From Argyresthia goedartella (taxonomy: Eukaryota; Arthropoda; Insecta; Lepidoptera; Argyresthiidae), in the NCBI GenBank assembly GCA_949825045.1, contig OX463829.1:30443715-30507714 (forward strand): a stretch of DNA of 64,000 bases. The letters are read 5' to 3'. The notes beneath the pieces were generated by a model. It did no database searches, was not told where the DNA came from, and saw only the letters and a list, made by a program, of their open reading frames with translations. Each line of letters begins with the position of its first letter. Position 1 is the first letter of the stretch. This document shows positions 51,376 through 63,132 of this stretch, one piece after another. The translations under genes and the position numbers were made by a program.

Positions 51376-52414
51376 AGAGCCAGTAGTAAAAAGAAATATC
51401 TTCTCCCCACAATACCGTAGAATCACACCTAATACTGTACAGGGTGGATTTCCCCGTAGAACACCAACTGAATTTACAAATAGAGTCGTCGAAAAAATTA
51501 CACCTATTAAGCTATGCCCCATAGAGCTGAATGACCATGTAACGACTATACAGAAAGAGTTGTTACCTAAAACCATAAGATCAACGTTTAAGGCCAACGA
51601 AGCTATGGCATCAGTGCTTACTCAAGAGACAAAAAATACCACGAATAAGACAAAACCTCAGCACCAATCACAACCAAAGCGACGAGTGATGATCTTAGCC
51701 GATGAACAGGGTAAAGGAATGCGCAGTATCCTACAAGAATCTTTGGGAAGTGGATATATTGTGGAGTCAATTCTGAGGCCCAATGCTACCATGGACCAAG
51801 TTATGAAATCATGTCTTTCGCTGTGCAACAATTATGGTCGTAATGATATCGTTATCGTTTTAGGAGGTTCAAACGATAAAGATCCACTCAGAATGAAGTC
51901 GTTACTGTATTATAATCTTAGTATTATGTTACAATGTAAAATAATAATATGTAAAACGGTTAACAGTAAGCATTTAAATGAAGAAATGATCAATTGTACT
52001 TTCAGGCATATATGTTCCCGTTTTACACACACCACTCTCTTAGGTATAAGTAAAAAAGATGATAAAAAATATTTCGGAAAATATAGGCTCAACAGACAGT
52101 ATGCATGTCAACAGCTTTTTGAAGAAATTATTAGAATCAATCCTCCACAAAAGGATCTGACGCAATGTAAGATTTCCAGACAAACTCAAACTGGTCTACC
52201 AATTGATTTGCCTATGTTGATTAATGTAGAGACACAGACAGAGGATCTCGAAATTAATTACAAAAATGATTGTGCTATAACGGGGAATATTGGAAATACA
52301 AATAATAATAATTTGATTGACAATGATAATGATAGTAATAATGATAACAATGTTGATAATAATGACTATAGGAATAATGACAATGCTAATGACGTAACGT
52401 TTTTTCGTGAATAA
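51376..52414 (+). CDS. LINE ORF1, SGNH/esterase-like, N terminus incomplete
   Basis: The frame is open from just after a TGA near 51373; the first ATG is only at 51606 (MASVLTQE). Early residues include RRITPNTVQGGFPRRTPTEF. The SGNH-like core is RVMILADEQGKGMRSILQES, then RNDIVIVLGGSND (block-III-like GGSND) and a C-terminal YGKYRLN-like helix. The position of the nucleophilic serine in the GDS block is occupied by ADEQG, so the fold may be kept for RNA binding rather than hydrolysis (inference). A long Asn/Asp-rich tail (about residues 245-280 of the open frame) precedes the stop. It overlaps ORF2 by 8 nt. Confidence 0.65.
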
Positions 52415-55259
52415 CCATGTAAATATATTTCATCAAAATATCGATGGCCTAGTAAATAAGTCTGACCTGTTAACAATACATCTAGATGAGCTTCGAACAA
52501 ATGGAGTAATTGTAGATATAGTAGGAATCACAGAACATAACATGATTGAAACTGATATTTATTCGCTTAATGTCAAAAACTATACACTGGCTACTTACTC
52601 TGCCAGAAACACGCGAAGTGGAGGTACTGCCATACTAGTAAATAACGGACTTGATTATAATGTAATAGATATATCACAATACAATATCCCTAATTTTATA
52701 GAATGCTGTGGCATCACAATTCCGCAGTATAATATCAATTTAATATGTATTTATAGAAAAGCAAAATATGACACAAAGACTTACGACGTATTCTTTAACA
52801 ACATAGACAAACTATTACATAGACTTTGCAAGGGTAAAATAAAAATTATATTGTGTGGTGATTTTAATATAGATAGACTCAAAAAGAATAGATCTGCGGT
52901 TTATTTCGAAGAACTATTATTAACTTACTATCTAAAATTAATTTTTAATGAACCAACGAGATTAAGTAGTGGGACATGTTTGGACAATTTTATACATAAC
53001 ATCAGAGGATGTAGAGCCGAAATAGTAGAATTTGCACTATCAGACCACACTGGTCAGATACTAAAATGTCCAGTAAAATATAATAATGTCCTCCAAAATT
53101 GATCAATACTAAGGCATGACTATAGTGCAGAGTATTTGAAAAAGTTTAAAGATCATATTGCAAGTCTCAATTTCAGCGAGGTATACAATAATAAAGACGC
53201 TGATGCAGCTTTCAGTGAGTTCCATAGTACTTTTAAACTTTTATATGACCTATGTTTTCCCATCATCAAAGTAAAGATCTCAAGAAATAGACGACCACAA
53301 TGGATATCAAAAGGTATCAAACTTTGTACAAAAAGGAAAAGAGAGTTGTTATGGCAATCAAGGAGAGCCCCGAACCAACAAAACAAACAAACCTTTATAA
53401 ATTATTCAAAAAGACTCAAAAAAATTATTAAATTGACACAGAAGTCCCAGAATGAATACTTAATTAAAACATCAAATAACAAATCGAAAACTACGTGGAA
53501 AATAATAAACAACTACAACAACAATAAGACTAAGCCGAAGGATTACATTAAACAAATTAGACATAACAATGAACTTATTACTCATCCACGTGAAATTGCA
53601 GAGTCATTTAATGAATATTACATTGATCAGATATCAAAGCGAAGTCAACAGAACGTTACAAATACCCCAATGAAAATACCATTTAATCCTAACTCATTAT
53701 TTTTAAAGCCAACTTCTCCACTCGAGGTATATCAAATAATTAAAAATCTTAAAAATACAAACAGTACTGGATATGACAACATATGCACTAAAGTTATAAA
53801 ATATGTGGCAGATTTAATAGCGCCTATATTGAGCTGTATAATTAACCTATCGATAGAGCAAGGCGTATATCCAGAGAAATTAAAAACCTCAATAATTAGA
53901 CCGCTCTTCAAGAAACAGGACCGTGAAAATATGAGTTTCTATAGACCTGTTGCACTAATCCCCATATTATCGAAAGTCTTTGAAAAAGTAATCTATAATA
54001 GCATTTATCAATATTTTGAGAAAAAAAATTTATTTGCAGAAAAGCAAAAGGGATTCAGAAAAAGTAAAACAATTGACTTAGCCATTTACGATTTCTTAAG
54101 TCAGGTAGTGACTTGCTTGGATAAAAGGATTCCTGTTTCAGCTTTGTACATGGATATGACGAAGGCATTTGACTTCGTCGACCATACAACGCTGATAAAA
54201 AAACTTGAGGTGTATGGTGTCCGAGGGAATGTGGCTGAACTTATTAAAAGCTATCTAACCAATAGACAACAGCTTACACAGATTTCTAGAATTTGCGATA
54301 GAACTAAAACGGAAATTCATCATCTATCACATCCGAGAACTGTTCAATATGGTGTACCACAAGGTAGCGTTTTAGGACCATTACTATTCCTCGTTTACAT
54401 TAATGATCTCCCTAAATCAGTTACACATTCAATGGTTCTATTCGCAGATGATAGTACCATGGTTGCGGAGTGCCGAGATCCAAATACACACGAATTAGAA
54501 ATTAATGACTCGCCTAAAAATATAGTCGACTGGCTGGAATGTAATAATCTGTTAATTAATATTGAGAAAACAAATTATATGACATTCACAAATAATTATA
54601 ACCACATACAATCTAATAAACTTGACATTCAATATAAAAACAAAAAAATTGACGAAATAAAAGTAACAAAATTCTTAGGACTAAACATCGACTCACATTT
54701 GACGTGGAAACCGCAAATAGAACATTTGTGCAAAAAATTAAGTCAGCTCTCTTATCTCTCTTATATATGCTTAGCAAAGTTACCGGTCAATCTGCTCTGT
54801 TGACTGTCTATCATGCTTTTGTCGCCTCAACACTAAGGTATGGCATTATATTTTGGGGAAACTCAACGGACAAAGATAAGGCGTTTATAGCCCAAAAACG
54901 ATATAAGGGCAATCTGTAAGTTAAAACCAATGGATAGCTGTATGCCCCACTTCAGATCATTAGGAATTTTAACATTGCCATCTCTCTACATTTACGAAAC
55001 TGCTGTATTTGTAAAAGTAAAGTGGAATTTGTTTAAGACAATGTATAGTAAACGAGACATCAAATTAAGTGCTCCTCCTAGCTCCACAGCTCTATTCTCG
55101 AAAGGCATTTATGGTATGGCGCCAAAAGTGTATAATAGATTGCCCAAATCGATTAGGAATATTGACCATATTCACATATATAAAGCGAGACTTAAACAGT
55201 TCTTAGTCGAAAAATGTTACTATAAAATACAGGACTGCATTGAAGACACGTCAATATGA
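52407..55259 (+). pseudogene. LINE ORF2: endonuclease-RT with few lesions
   Basis: The endonuclease is at 52407-53080: FHQNIDGLVNK, VGITEHNM, LCGDFNIDRL, LSDHTGQ. An in-frame TGA at 53100 sits in the linker. RT is at 53136-54770: FYRPVALIPILSKVFEKV, QKGFRKSKTIDLA, LYMDMTKAFDFVDHTTL, VQYGVPQGSVLGPLLFLVYINDLP, LFADDSTMV. Frameshifts near 54770 and 54900 separate the C-terminal pieces (ALLTVYHAFVASTLRYGIIFWG; MAPKVYNRLPKSI). The frame begins with GTG overlapping the ORF1 stop (gtgaataa); no in-frame ATG precedes the endonuclease core. Confidence 0.8.
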
Positions 55260-55529
55260 CATAATATGTACATTATAACTAGTTTTAAGTAACATTATAA
55301 TATTTTGTGGACATAAATTTAACAAAAATACCTTAGCGCGTTTAGTAAATATTGACATCTGATGTAAATCTATGTAAATTTGTGTTTTTTGCGTGTAACT
55401 AATATTTGCATGCTGCATGGCAGAGTATAGCGAACCATATTTTAAATTACATTATTATACACCTGATGTACACCTATATTCGTGCAAATAAACATTACTT
55501 ACTTACTTACTTACTTACTTAGAAAATAT

Positions 55530-56940
55530 ATATACTTATATACCCATAAATATGAACTTTATATTATTCATTTTGCATGTTGTACTTTGGTCAGAGTGTC
55601 AATAAGGGGGCGAAAGCCCCCACTTATTTAATTTAATTTTGTATACTTTTTATAAAAAAAATCAGATATTTGCTGTACAAACGCATTTTTTCTATAATTA
55701 GAGTATGAAGGAGTGTGAAGAGTTACATCAGAGCATCGACTACGAGAAGTAGGGACCCGTAATTTAATAAGAGATAATAGGCTGGGTGAATCAATCTTTC
55801 CTACTAAGATATTCTGCAAGAGCAACAAGTCTGCGCAGTCTCTGCTCGTCTCTAGCGGTAGTATATGGTGGTGTTTACAATTTTCTGTGTAATTTTGAAT
55901 AGATATTGAAAATTTATAATCGAGAAACCTCAAGAACTATTTTTGTATCTTCTCTAATTGGTCGCAGTAAACTTTATACATTGGATTCCAGGCCTGTGAA
56001 GCATATTCCAGCTGACTTAGGACCAAAGAGCAATACAAAATTTTAAGTGTTTTAGCTTTTTTGAAATTTTTTGATAATCTGAGAACGAACCCCATGGTTA
56101 TTTTAGCTTTTTTGGTTATTATGTTAATATGTTTGTAAAGAGTCTCAATGTGTTTAGAGTGCCTGCGCTTCGAGCTGTCATGTCAATGTCAACATGACAG
56201 CTAAGTACGAATATGGGGATGTGTCTTGTTTGTGATGATTGTGCAAAATAATCAGATATTAAAATAATATGAATATGAATAGACTTTAAATGTCGTTTCT
56301 TTGATTACAGGTGAGAATGTAGATTTAGTTTTACCTATAAGAGTTTCATGTTATAATTTACAGCCTTAAATATTAAAAACTTTGATTACAGATACAAAGA
56401 AACATATTTTAGTTTTATTCGTTGAAAAGACATATTATATGTTCATTAAACAAAAATTTGGAGTCTAAATGTACACCCAGATCACGGATATTATTTGTTC
56501 TTTCGATAGATTTACCGTTTATGCGTAATTAATGTAATTATGCAGTAATATAAATATAAATAAATAATGGATCATGTTTGCGGGTAAAGGTTATAATATT
56601 ACATTTGTCAATATTTAGGTCTAATTCATTAAATTTACAATATTGATGAAGTCTATCCAGTTATGCATCAATGGGCGATGAAATAGTTTTGATTATTTTC
56701 ATATCATCAGCAAACAGTAAAAACTTTGCATTCCGGAAGCAAGTGCCGATATCGTTTATAAACAGCGTGAAGAGCAGCGGAGCCAAAATTGTGCCCTGCG
56801 GCACTCCAGAAGGGATGCTGATAGCTGTGGATGAGTACCCATTGAGCACAACACATTGGTGACGGTTGCGGATATAGGACATATACATATAGGTACATAT
56901 CAGAGGACAATCTTACACAAAGCGAACTAGGCCCTAGTAA
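55530..56940 (-). pseudogene. Inverted LINE RT remnant, interrupted
   Basis: The minus strand from 56900 reads SGVPQGTILAPLLFTLFINDIGTCF, KFLLFADDMKI, then LHQYCKFNELDLNIDKCNIITFTRK (56660-56570). After unrelated sequence at about 56165-56400 it resumes with ITKKAKITMGFVLRLSKNF, LVLSQLEYASQAWNP, FLDYKFSISIQNY and LLLLQNILVGKIDSP, ending at 55640. A GC-rich hairpin (gggggc gaaa gccccc, about 55600-55615) is near the 3' end. Confidence 0.7.
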
Positions 56941-57130
56941 GATCAATAAGGCTTGTGTTATGTGTACTAGACGACGACATATTTAATAGAGATAAATTAT
57001 TTGAAAACATAGAAAACATCCAAGACACAAATATACTAATCACACAAATATTTGCCCTTACCGGGATTCGAACCCAGGACTGTCAGCATCGTAGGCAGGC
57101 TACCCGCTATGCTAAACCGGTCAAATCTTC
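56940..57130 (-). mobile_element. tRNA-derived SINE
   Basis: The minus strand reads accggtttagcatagcgggt (A-box-like) and later ctgggttcgaatcccggtaa (canonical B box), followed by gggcaaatatttgtgtgatt and a body ending in a tctagtacacat-like sequence. Box spacing fits a tRNA-derived pol III promoter. It has no cloverleaf consistent with a functional tRNA and no terminator right after. Confidence 0.65.
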
Positions 57131-57239
57131 TTATTTGTGTTTTAGACTGATAATTCATCTTTATTTCAACCTGAAATCTCGTTACCGGCATAACCTTCCC
57201 TTGGGTAAGAGCGGACTGACCCGGCATAATTAATCAATA

Positions 57240-57859
57240 GTAGGCCAAGTTGTTTTTTGTTTGAAAGTAGCTCCCCGCGGCGTGACTTCGCAACGCGATT
57301 TAGGTATTCTCATAGTTACCAGTCAGAAAACTATTTGTCCATCATCTTACCTATCTTAAGGTCATCATCGTCATACTCAGCCCAATCGACACGTTGATAC
57401 GCAACGCGACTCATATAACCGAAACTTTTTGGTTATGTTAGACAGCTGTCAATAGGCATGCTACCATAGATATCGAAAGATAGGCCCTTAGCGCTAAGCT
57501 TGTATCGGAACCAGTGTCACCGAAAATGAAGAACATGCACACACATACACCACTCGTATCCTCACAAACACATCAATCCTTCCGCTTTTATTGGTCAGTG
57601 CAATGTCATGCACCTATCGTCCGAACACACCCACACTACCGCAGGTACACTAGCTAGCCGAGCACTCTTTATTAATCTGTGGCCGAGCTAGTTTTGGGAT
57701 ATTGCAAGGACAGCGTGTTTCATCAATCGATTATAATTTATAGACAGTGGTATCTATGCCGGGTTATGAAATAATACATTGTTTGTTAATATGACATATT
57801 TATTTTACAAGAAATGCCTATAACTATGTTTACAGGCTGTAACACATACGGGATGCCAA
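57240..57859. other. Noncoding, nothing recognised
   Basis: No frame with recognisable content and no clear repeats. Confidence 0.4.
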
Positions 57860-58069
57860 GCCGAAAAGGGTTGTTTGGGACATGATTTTGAACAACTTTC
57901 TCAATGAATCTGATTTGATCAGAGCAACGTTATTTTTTACTTCCCCCTACAAATCAGCTGACCGCTCGGTCCTAAATGTACTACAAAGTGAAAAATAATG
58001 TTACTCTGATCAAATCGTTTTAATAGAGAATGATGTTCAGATTGCTGTCCTTAACAACCGCCTTTCGGC
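57860..58069. repeat. Foldback element, 210 bp
   Basis: The left arm gccgaaaagggttgtttggg... runs to about 57945, and the right arm ends ...gtccttaacaaccgcctttcggc. The arms are imperfectly complementary over roughly 80 nt, best across 57912-57942 and 57986-58016 (31 bp, 3-4 mismatches). Probably a MITE of unknown family; no clear target duplication. Confidence 0.6.
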
Positions 58070-60110
58070 GTATATAAAGAAATTTTTCGTGAATTATTTA
58101 TTTCCGTTATAATGTTTATTTCTTATGTTTTAAGAAGAAATAATAGTTGGAATGAGACTTACAAGTGATATGTTCTTCTATTTTTGCACGTAAGTACCTA
58201 TTGCACAGGTCGGCATTTTCGAAGAACAGTGGAAATGAATTCGTCCCTGCTGTCGCCCGGCGACTACTGAGAATGTTTAATTACTAGACAATCGGGACTA
58301 GATTTGTTCGCACGTGCCACGCTCCTCAACCTATCTCTCGATATCTATGCATGCTACCAACAAAGAGGTTGTTGGCTGTACGACTTTGATTGCCATTGCC
58401 TTTCCTTATGGATAAAGACGGAAAAAAACCTTTCGAATGATAGATAATCAACGATGAAGGAGTTTGATCAGTGATGGCTATTAAAGCCATCTAGCGATAG
58501 GAAGCTAAGACTTCTCTTCATACATATTTTTTTTAGCTTTTTAGGCTGATTCTCTACGTTTTTCCTTAATTACTTTTTACCTCAACTTCCTCTGGTCTGA
58601 GGAGAATAAATGTGAATAGGAATTATTTAAACTGGTCGGGTAATTTTAGAGATTAGTAAGGCTAACGTACAGCGATTAATTTTTATAAGTAAGGTACCGA
58701 CAGCCGGATTGTAAGGCCCACTTTTTTACAAATTCAAATAAAACCTTTATTTAACCATCCTAAAGGAAAAAAGATTTACAATAAAAGCTATGATTATTTC
58801 AGAATCCAAATATCGGCTCGTGCCGTTTATAGGCCGTTTGGCGCAAAATAATGCATCAAAGACCTCAAAGACTATACATATAAAAAATATAATTGTCATA
58901 TTCATCAACTCAAGGTACTACCGCGCACTGAAAACTAATTTACAAAATAATTAAAAGATTCCGACTAAGAAATAAAAGTCTTTCTAACGCCCAATACTTC
59001 ACTTTCAGAAGACACCCTATTTATGTTTATAAGTTCATTACGTCCTTGAAAAATTAGTTTTGAATTGATTGAAATCTGCTCGCAGCAACACCTATGTTTT
59101 GCTCTTCGGTAAATGGTTTAACAGTCCCCCGTAACCAAAAAAACCTAATCTATTGCTTATCCAAAGATCACCTACGTTTTTCCTTGTAAATTACCATCAA
59201 AATTTGTCAAAACTATGGACACAAAAAAGCAGAAGCCGCCAATGCTGATGTCGATGATGATACTGCAGAATTGTATGAATCACCGAAAAGCCCCTTATGA
59301 GTGGGACCTGGTTCAGTCGTGCTAGAAGAGAGTGAAGAGTTTATAGAAGTTTTCTTGGGGTATCTGGCTTCATTCAAAGGCCAGAAACCTTTAGGCATCG
59401 GTGCACATGGGAGGAACCACATTTTAATCATCATGAGGTCACTGCGAAATGGCTATCCAACCGAGTCTTAGTGCAACAGGAGCCGAGACTAATCCGAGAG
59501 GAAGTTGCCAGTCAGTGCACACTTAAAAGGCACACGGAAGAAGGCAACCTCATTCTAAGACGGCCAGCCTGCTTTTGGCTCAAAATTCGTCCCAAGACAC
59601 CGCCAAGATGACTCTACATTAAGAGCATGACGAGGAAAAATGCTCATTTCTTCATCTGAATCAGAATATCCGTTTTCACGTTATGCATTTTCTGGTGATA
59701 TTCTGAAGTCGGTTAAAAATAAACCCTTTTTTAACCGACTTACATGGTATAAATTACGTGTTTTAATACCCTTTACAAAAGATGTGATGATATTATGAAC
59801 GCAAATTTCACGGCAGCTTTTATCACCGCGGCGCACAGTGGTCTAAAATTCGGCATATAATTCATGCACTTTTCGGTGCAGCTTTGGAAGTAGTTAACTT
59901 TTGAAATTTTGAATTTTTTGTATCAGCTTTATCATTATAATCTTTGACATAATGAAATATCAGCCGATCTCTTTGTGGGTGAAAATACCATAAAAATAAT
60001 AGAAATGCAAATAATAACAAAAACAAAGTTTATAAGTTATTTTATTTTATTCTTTTGATACGTAAATTACAATATGGTTAAATTAATAATAGCTTGTTAA
60101 AAAGGTATAA
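58070..60110. other. Noncoding region with a small hairpin
   Basis: No supported gene. aagtcggttaaaaa (59706-59719) pairs with tttttaaccgactt (59728-59741), a 14-bp perfect hairpin. A tail-like aaattcaaataaaacctttat is at about 58732-58752. The 59215-59440 stretch has an open frame reading AEAANADVDDDTAELYE, which I do not recognise. Confidence 0.4.
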
Positions 60111-60119
60111 ATAATTTAA

Positions 60120-60778
60120 TATATGTCATGTATTTCTAGAGCCGACTAGAATTGCATTTACCAGCCAAACTTGCTTAGGTAACGTTTTTTGTGACTGTGC
60201 ATTCACAAAATGTAATTAACTGTTTACCTTCCGATCACAGTGTTCAAACAGTTTCATTCCCAATTGCTTGTAAAAATAAGACCACCTAATCCATCATTTT
60301 ATAGGCCTATTACATCCCATAGACTAGAGACGTATATGAAAAACTTAGATATAAATTTGCCAGCACCGGATTTTGATGAACAGAACCCTAACAAAATCTA
60401 TTCTGACTTCTTCAACATTATTCAAACAGAATTCGATTCATGATATTACAATGTTCAAGATTACTTAAATGACGGGACTGTACGGTACTTATATTACTCT
60501 TTGCTGTACGGAGTTAATCTGGCTCGACACAGACGTTGCTGTTAATAATTTTGTAATTATTTATTCCTGCTTATTAATTATGATATAATGATATTATAAA
60601 ATGTGTATTAGTTAAGCACAAGCAATTTTTAAAAGAGATATAAAAAATCAATCTGTGGGAGTTTTTACGCCCTCTTCTGTTCTCCCACATTGGTCCAATA
60701 TAGAGAAGTGGTAAAAAATGACGATTGCTAAGTATATGTAAATATCTACAGTAATAAAGTCATTTGGAATTTGGAATT
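60120..60778 (+). mobile_element. Internally deleted J2 LINE
   Basis: Endonuclease end and linker sequence (EPTRIAFTSQTCLGN, then FYRPITSHRLETYMKNL and LPAPDFDEQNPNKIYSDFFNIIQTEF, 60130-60440) is joined at about 60440 to the ORF2 end and 3'UTR (QDYLNDGTV, hairpin tgtgggag/ctcccaca, tail catttggaatttggaatt). The whole RT is missing. Confidence 0.75.
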
Positions 60779-61019
60779 CAGATAGCAAAATGTTGTTTAC
60801 AAAGGTATTGGTGCGGCTACTTTCATAGTCCATCCATATCCATCGAGCCATATAGAAAGAAATAGTGCCTCCCATATTTAAAGCATACATTTAACATTAC
60901 TTTTCCTGTAATATTTAAGTAAAGACCTATATTACAAAACTTTTTCAAAATTTTAGGATCAGCTAAAGTCAAATTCAACGGCAAAATTTCTATATTCCTC
61001 TAGATATTGACATACACTA

Positions 61020-61150
61020 CACCGGACCACTGTGGGAGAAGCAGGGCAAAGAAACTCCCACATATTGGTTTTAGATCTCTTTTATTAATTGGTTGTGTTT
61101 AATTGATACAAATATAGCAATATTAATGATCATAAATAATAAGTAAATAA
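61020..61150 (-). mobile_element. J2 LINE tail fragment, inverted
   Basis: The plus strand shows ggaccactgtgggagaagca, gaaactcccacatattgg and agatctctttta, the J2 3'UTR read backwards, followed by ataaataaataaa. Confidence 0.65.
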
Positions 61151-61510
61151 ATAAATGTAGCCCATTAATGTCTCCACCGAGGTGCACGGGCCTTTTCCCG
61201 GATACGAGTAACATTGACCTATACTCCACCATGCTCGATCAGTGCGGGTTGATGCAGGAATGTCGAGCTAGTGCCCACCCGACTGTCAGAAGTTGTCCAG
61301 CTGCCCTATCAGGGCCTCTGACACAGCTTTACGACTAGTAACACCGAGTAGCGATAGTAGCCGGGAACTGCAGCTTAACGTGGCATCCGAAACACAGAAG
61401 GGCCGAAACAATTAGCTCATAGAACGGACACCGATCCAGTGCCCGTCTCGGCCAGATGTTGCTACCCGTACGATCAATAACGATGTGCGAGTACCGACCG
61501 GGTGTCCATG
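61150..61510. repeat. GC-richer dispersed repeat, SINE-like
   Basis: It contains cccattaatgtctccaccga, gcacgggccttttcccgg, agccgggaactgcagcttaacg and tggcatccgaaacac, blocks I recognise from a common lepidopteran dispersed repeat. No coding content. Boundaries and orientation are uncertain. Confidence 0.4.
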
Positions 61511-61529
61511 TGTTTTAAATTTTAAATTG

Positions 61530-61735
61530 ATCCAATAGCTTTTTTCTATTATTTAAAAATAGTTTAAATGTCTGCTGCTTTCTTCCTCAACAAGATACCA
61601 TAGGACAAGACACTATGAAATTAACTAAAATAGACTAGCCTTGCCGTATCCACATCCGTGTATTGTGTGATGTTCCTAACAAAGTAAATCGCAGAACATA
61701 ATCTACCTATGTGTGGGGTCCCCACAGCAACTGGT
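61530..61735 (-). pseudogene. J2 LINE ORF2 fragment, inverted
   Basis: The minus strand reads AIYFVRNITQYTDVDTARLVYFS, then FHSVLSYGILL and AADIQTIFK with stops, the C-terminal domain of J2. Bases 61740-62330 beyond it carry a segment resembling 22490-22670 (cacgtgtgatct, aagtacagaaccct) and otherwise nothing recognised. Confidence 0.65.
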
Positions 61736-62369
61736 TGGTAGAACTGTTCTGTAAATTGAATGTTGTGTCAAAATTTAGTTGCTTTCGTAACACGTTTATG
61801 TTTGGGACACATAAATACATAAGTGTACCAAATTTCAACTAAATAAGTTGAGAATTCGGTGTTTATATAAAGTGTAAATATTACTTTTATATCTAGGACA
61901 GACACACGTGTGATCTTATAATGTTTCCGTTTTTCTTTTATAAAGTACAGAACCCTCAAAAACTTCCTTGATTTATCAGCTATCCAACATAGCAAAAATG
62001 TTTACACTGATTTCAAAGCAAAAAAGTAACTGCGATTATTGTAAAAAAGTTGAAGTACTCTTAAAAGAAAAAGGATAACTTTAATTTGTATGGAAATTTC
62101 AAAATTGAATAACTTATTTCTGCCAGTTGACAAATTTTTCGGTAAAAAACAAAGTTTTCCATTCGATCTTTTTGCGGGCTCTTGCGATTGTTTTAAAAAG
62201 ATAACAAATTTGATTTTCAGATGACGAATCGTGAATTTATCCTTGAGCTTCTTAGCTATACGTGTACCTAACGGTTAAATATCATGAAAATTCATCATTT
62301 TCTCATTATTTCAGTTGATGGGCGCACTGCATCAAAATCACGATTGTTTTTTTACATAATGCTATTCCA

Positions 62370-62835
62370 CATTAAGCCACCTTCGTTTCGCTGACGACAT
62401 CGTCCTGGTATCCGAATCTCCGAAACATATTAAACAGATACTACAAGACCTCCAAAAGTGTGGAAACATTGGTCTAGAAATTAATACAACTAAGACGAAA
62501 GTAATGACGAACAGTATAAAGATACCACTACAAACCACAAAAAAAATACTTTTTAGAATAAGTAAATGGATACATTTCCCTTGGAAAAAATTATCTTTCA
62601 AAAATAGAAACGAAGAAGAAGTAAAAAGAATAACAACATTGACATAGAAAAAGTTTTGGAGTTACAAAGAGATTCAAAAGTCAAAGATACCAATAAGATT
62701 AAAAAAGAAAGCTGTAGATTGTGCCTTTTACCCTTTGTCACATAAGGCTGCCAAACATGGATCTTTGAACATGAAACTACAACTAAAATTCAAGGAGATT
62801 CCGATGACTTTTCTTTGGAAAATATCAAACTATCT
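62370..62835 (+). pseudogene. RTE/BovB-like LINE RT fragment
   Basis: The plus strand reads LSHLRFADDIVLVSESPKHI (FADD active site), LQKCGNIGLEINTTKTKVM, then in another frame ISFKNRNEEEVKR and, after a stop, KKFWSYKEI, RLKKKAVDCAFYPL. Matches the RT end and C terminus of RTE-type LINEs. Broken by frameshifts. Confidence 0.7.
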
Positions 62836-63132
62836 GCCTGCCTGAAAAAGTGAATTAAATTTAGCTTGTCCATTAGTGATGTTGATAAAACAATAATAAA
62901 TAAATAAACCGCTGTTTTTTCGCTAGAAAGTGTTGTTGGTGAGCACATTGGAGAATTGAAAATTTAGTTTCTTTTGCCGATTTCCGCTCGAAATTAGTAC
63001 TTTTTAGTATCTGTATATCTTGTGATTGTCCTGTGTTATTGTTTGTCTTGTTGTTTTTGGCCTTTCTACTTGGTAAGTGGTACACAGTGTTTGTTTTTTC
63101 TTCCGTGTTTGGGGATGTAACATTCCTTAATC

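Larger units (their letters stand above)
51300..55525 (+). mobile_element. CR1/Jockey-like LINE with SGNH-type ORF1
   Basis: The order is partial ORF1 (51376-52414), ORF2 (52407-55259) and a 3'UTR ending in an (actt)n tail at about 55492-55520. The 5' end is not resolved, and the ORF1 N terminus looks incomplete, so 5' truncation is likely. Only a few lesions break ORF2. Confidence 0.75.

Noticed and set aside
57036..57130. Possible tRNA gene on the minus strand
   Set aside because: B box is canonical, but the sequence continues into a SINE body and lacks a pairing acceptor stem.
59213..59440. Open frames on both strands as a host exon
   Set aside because: No recognisable protein, no convincing splice signals in phase, and stops shortly after.
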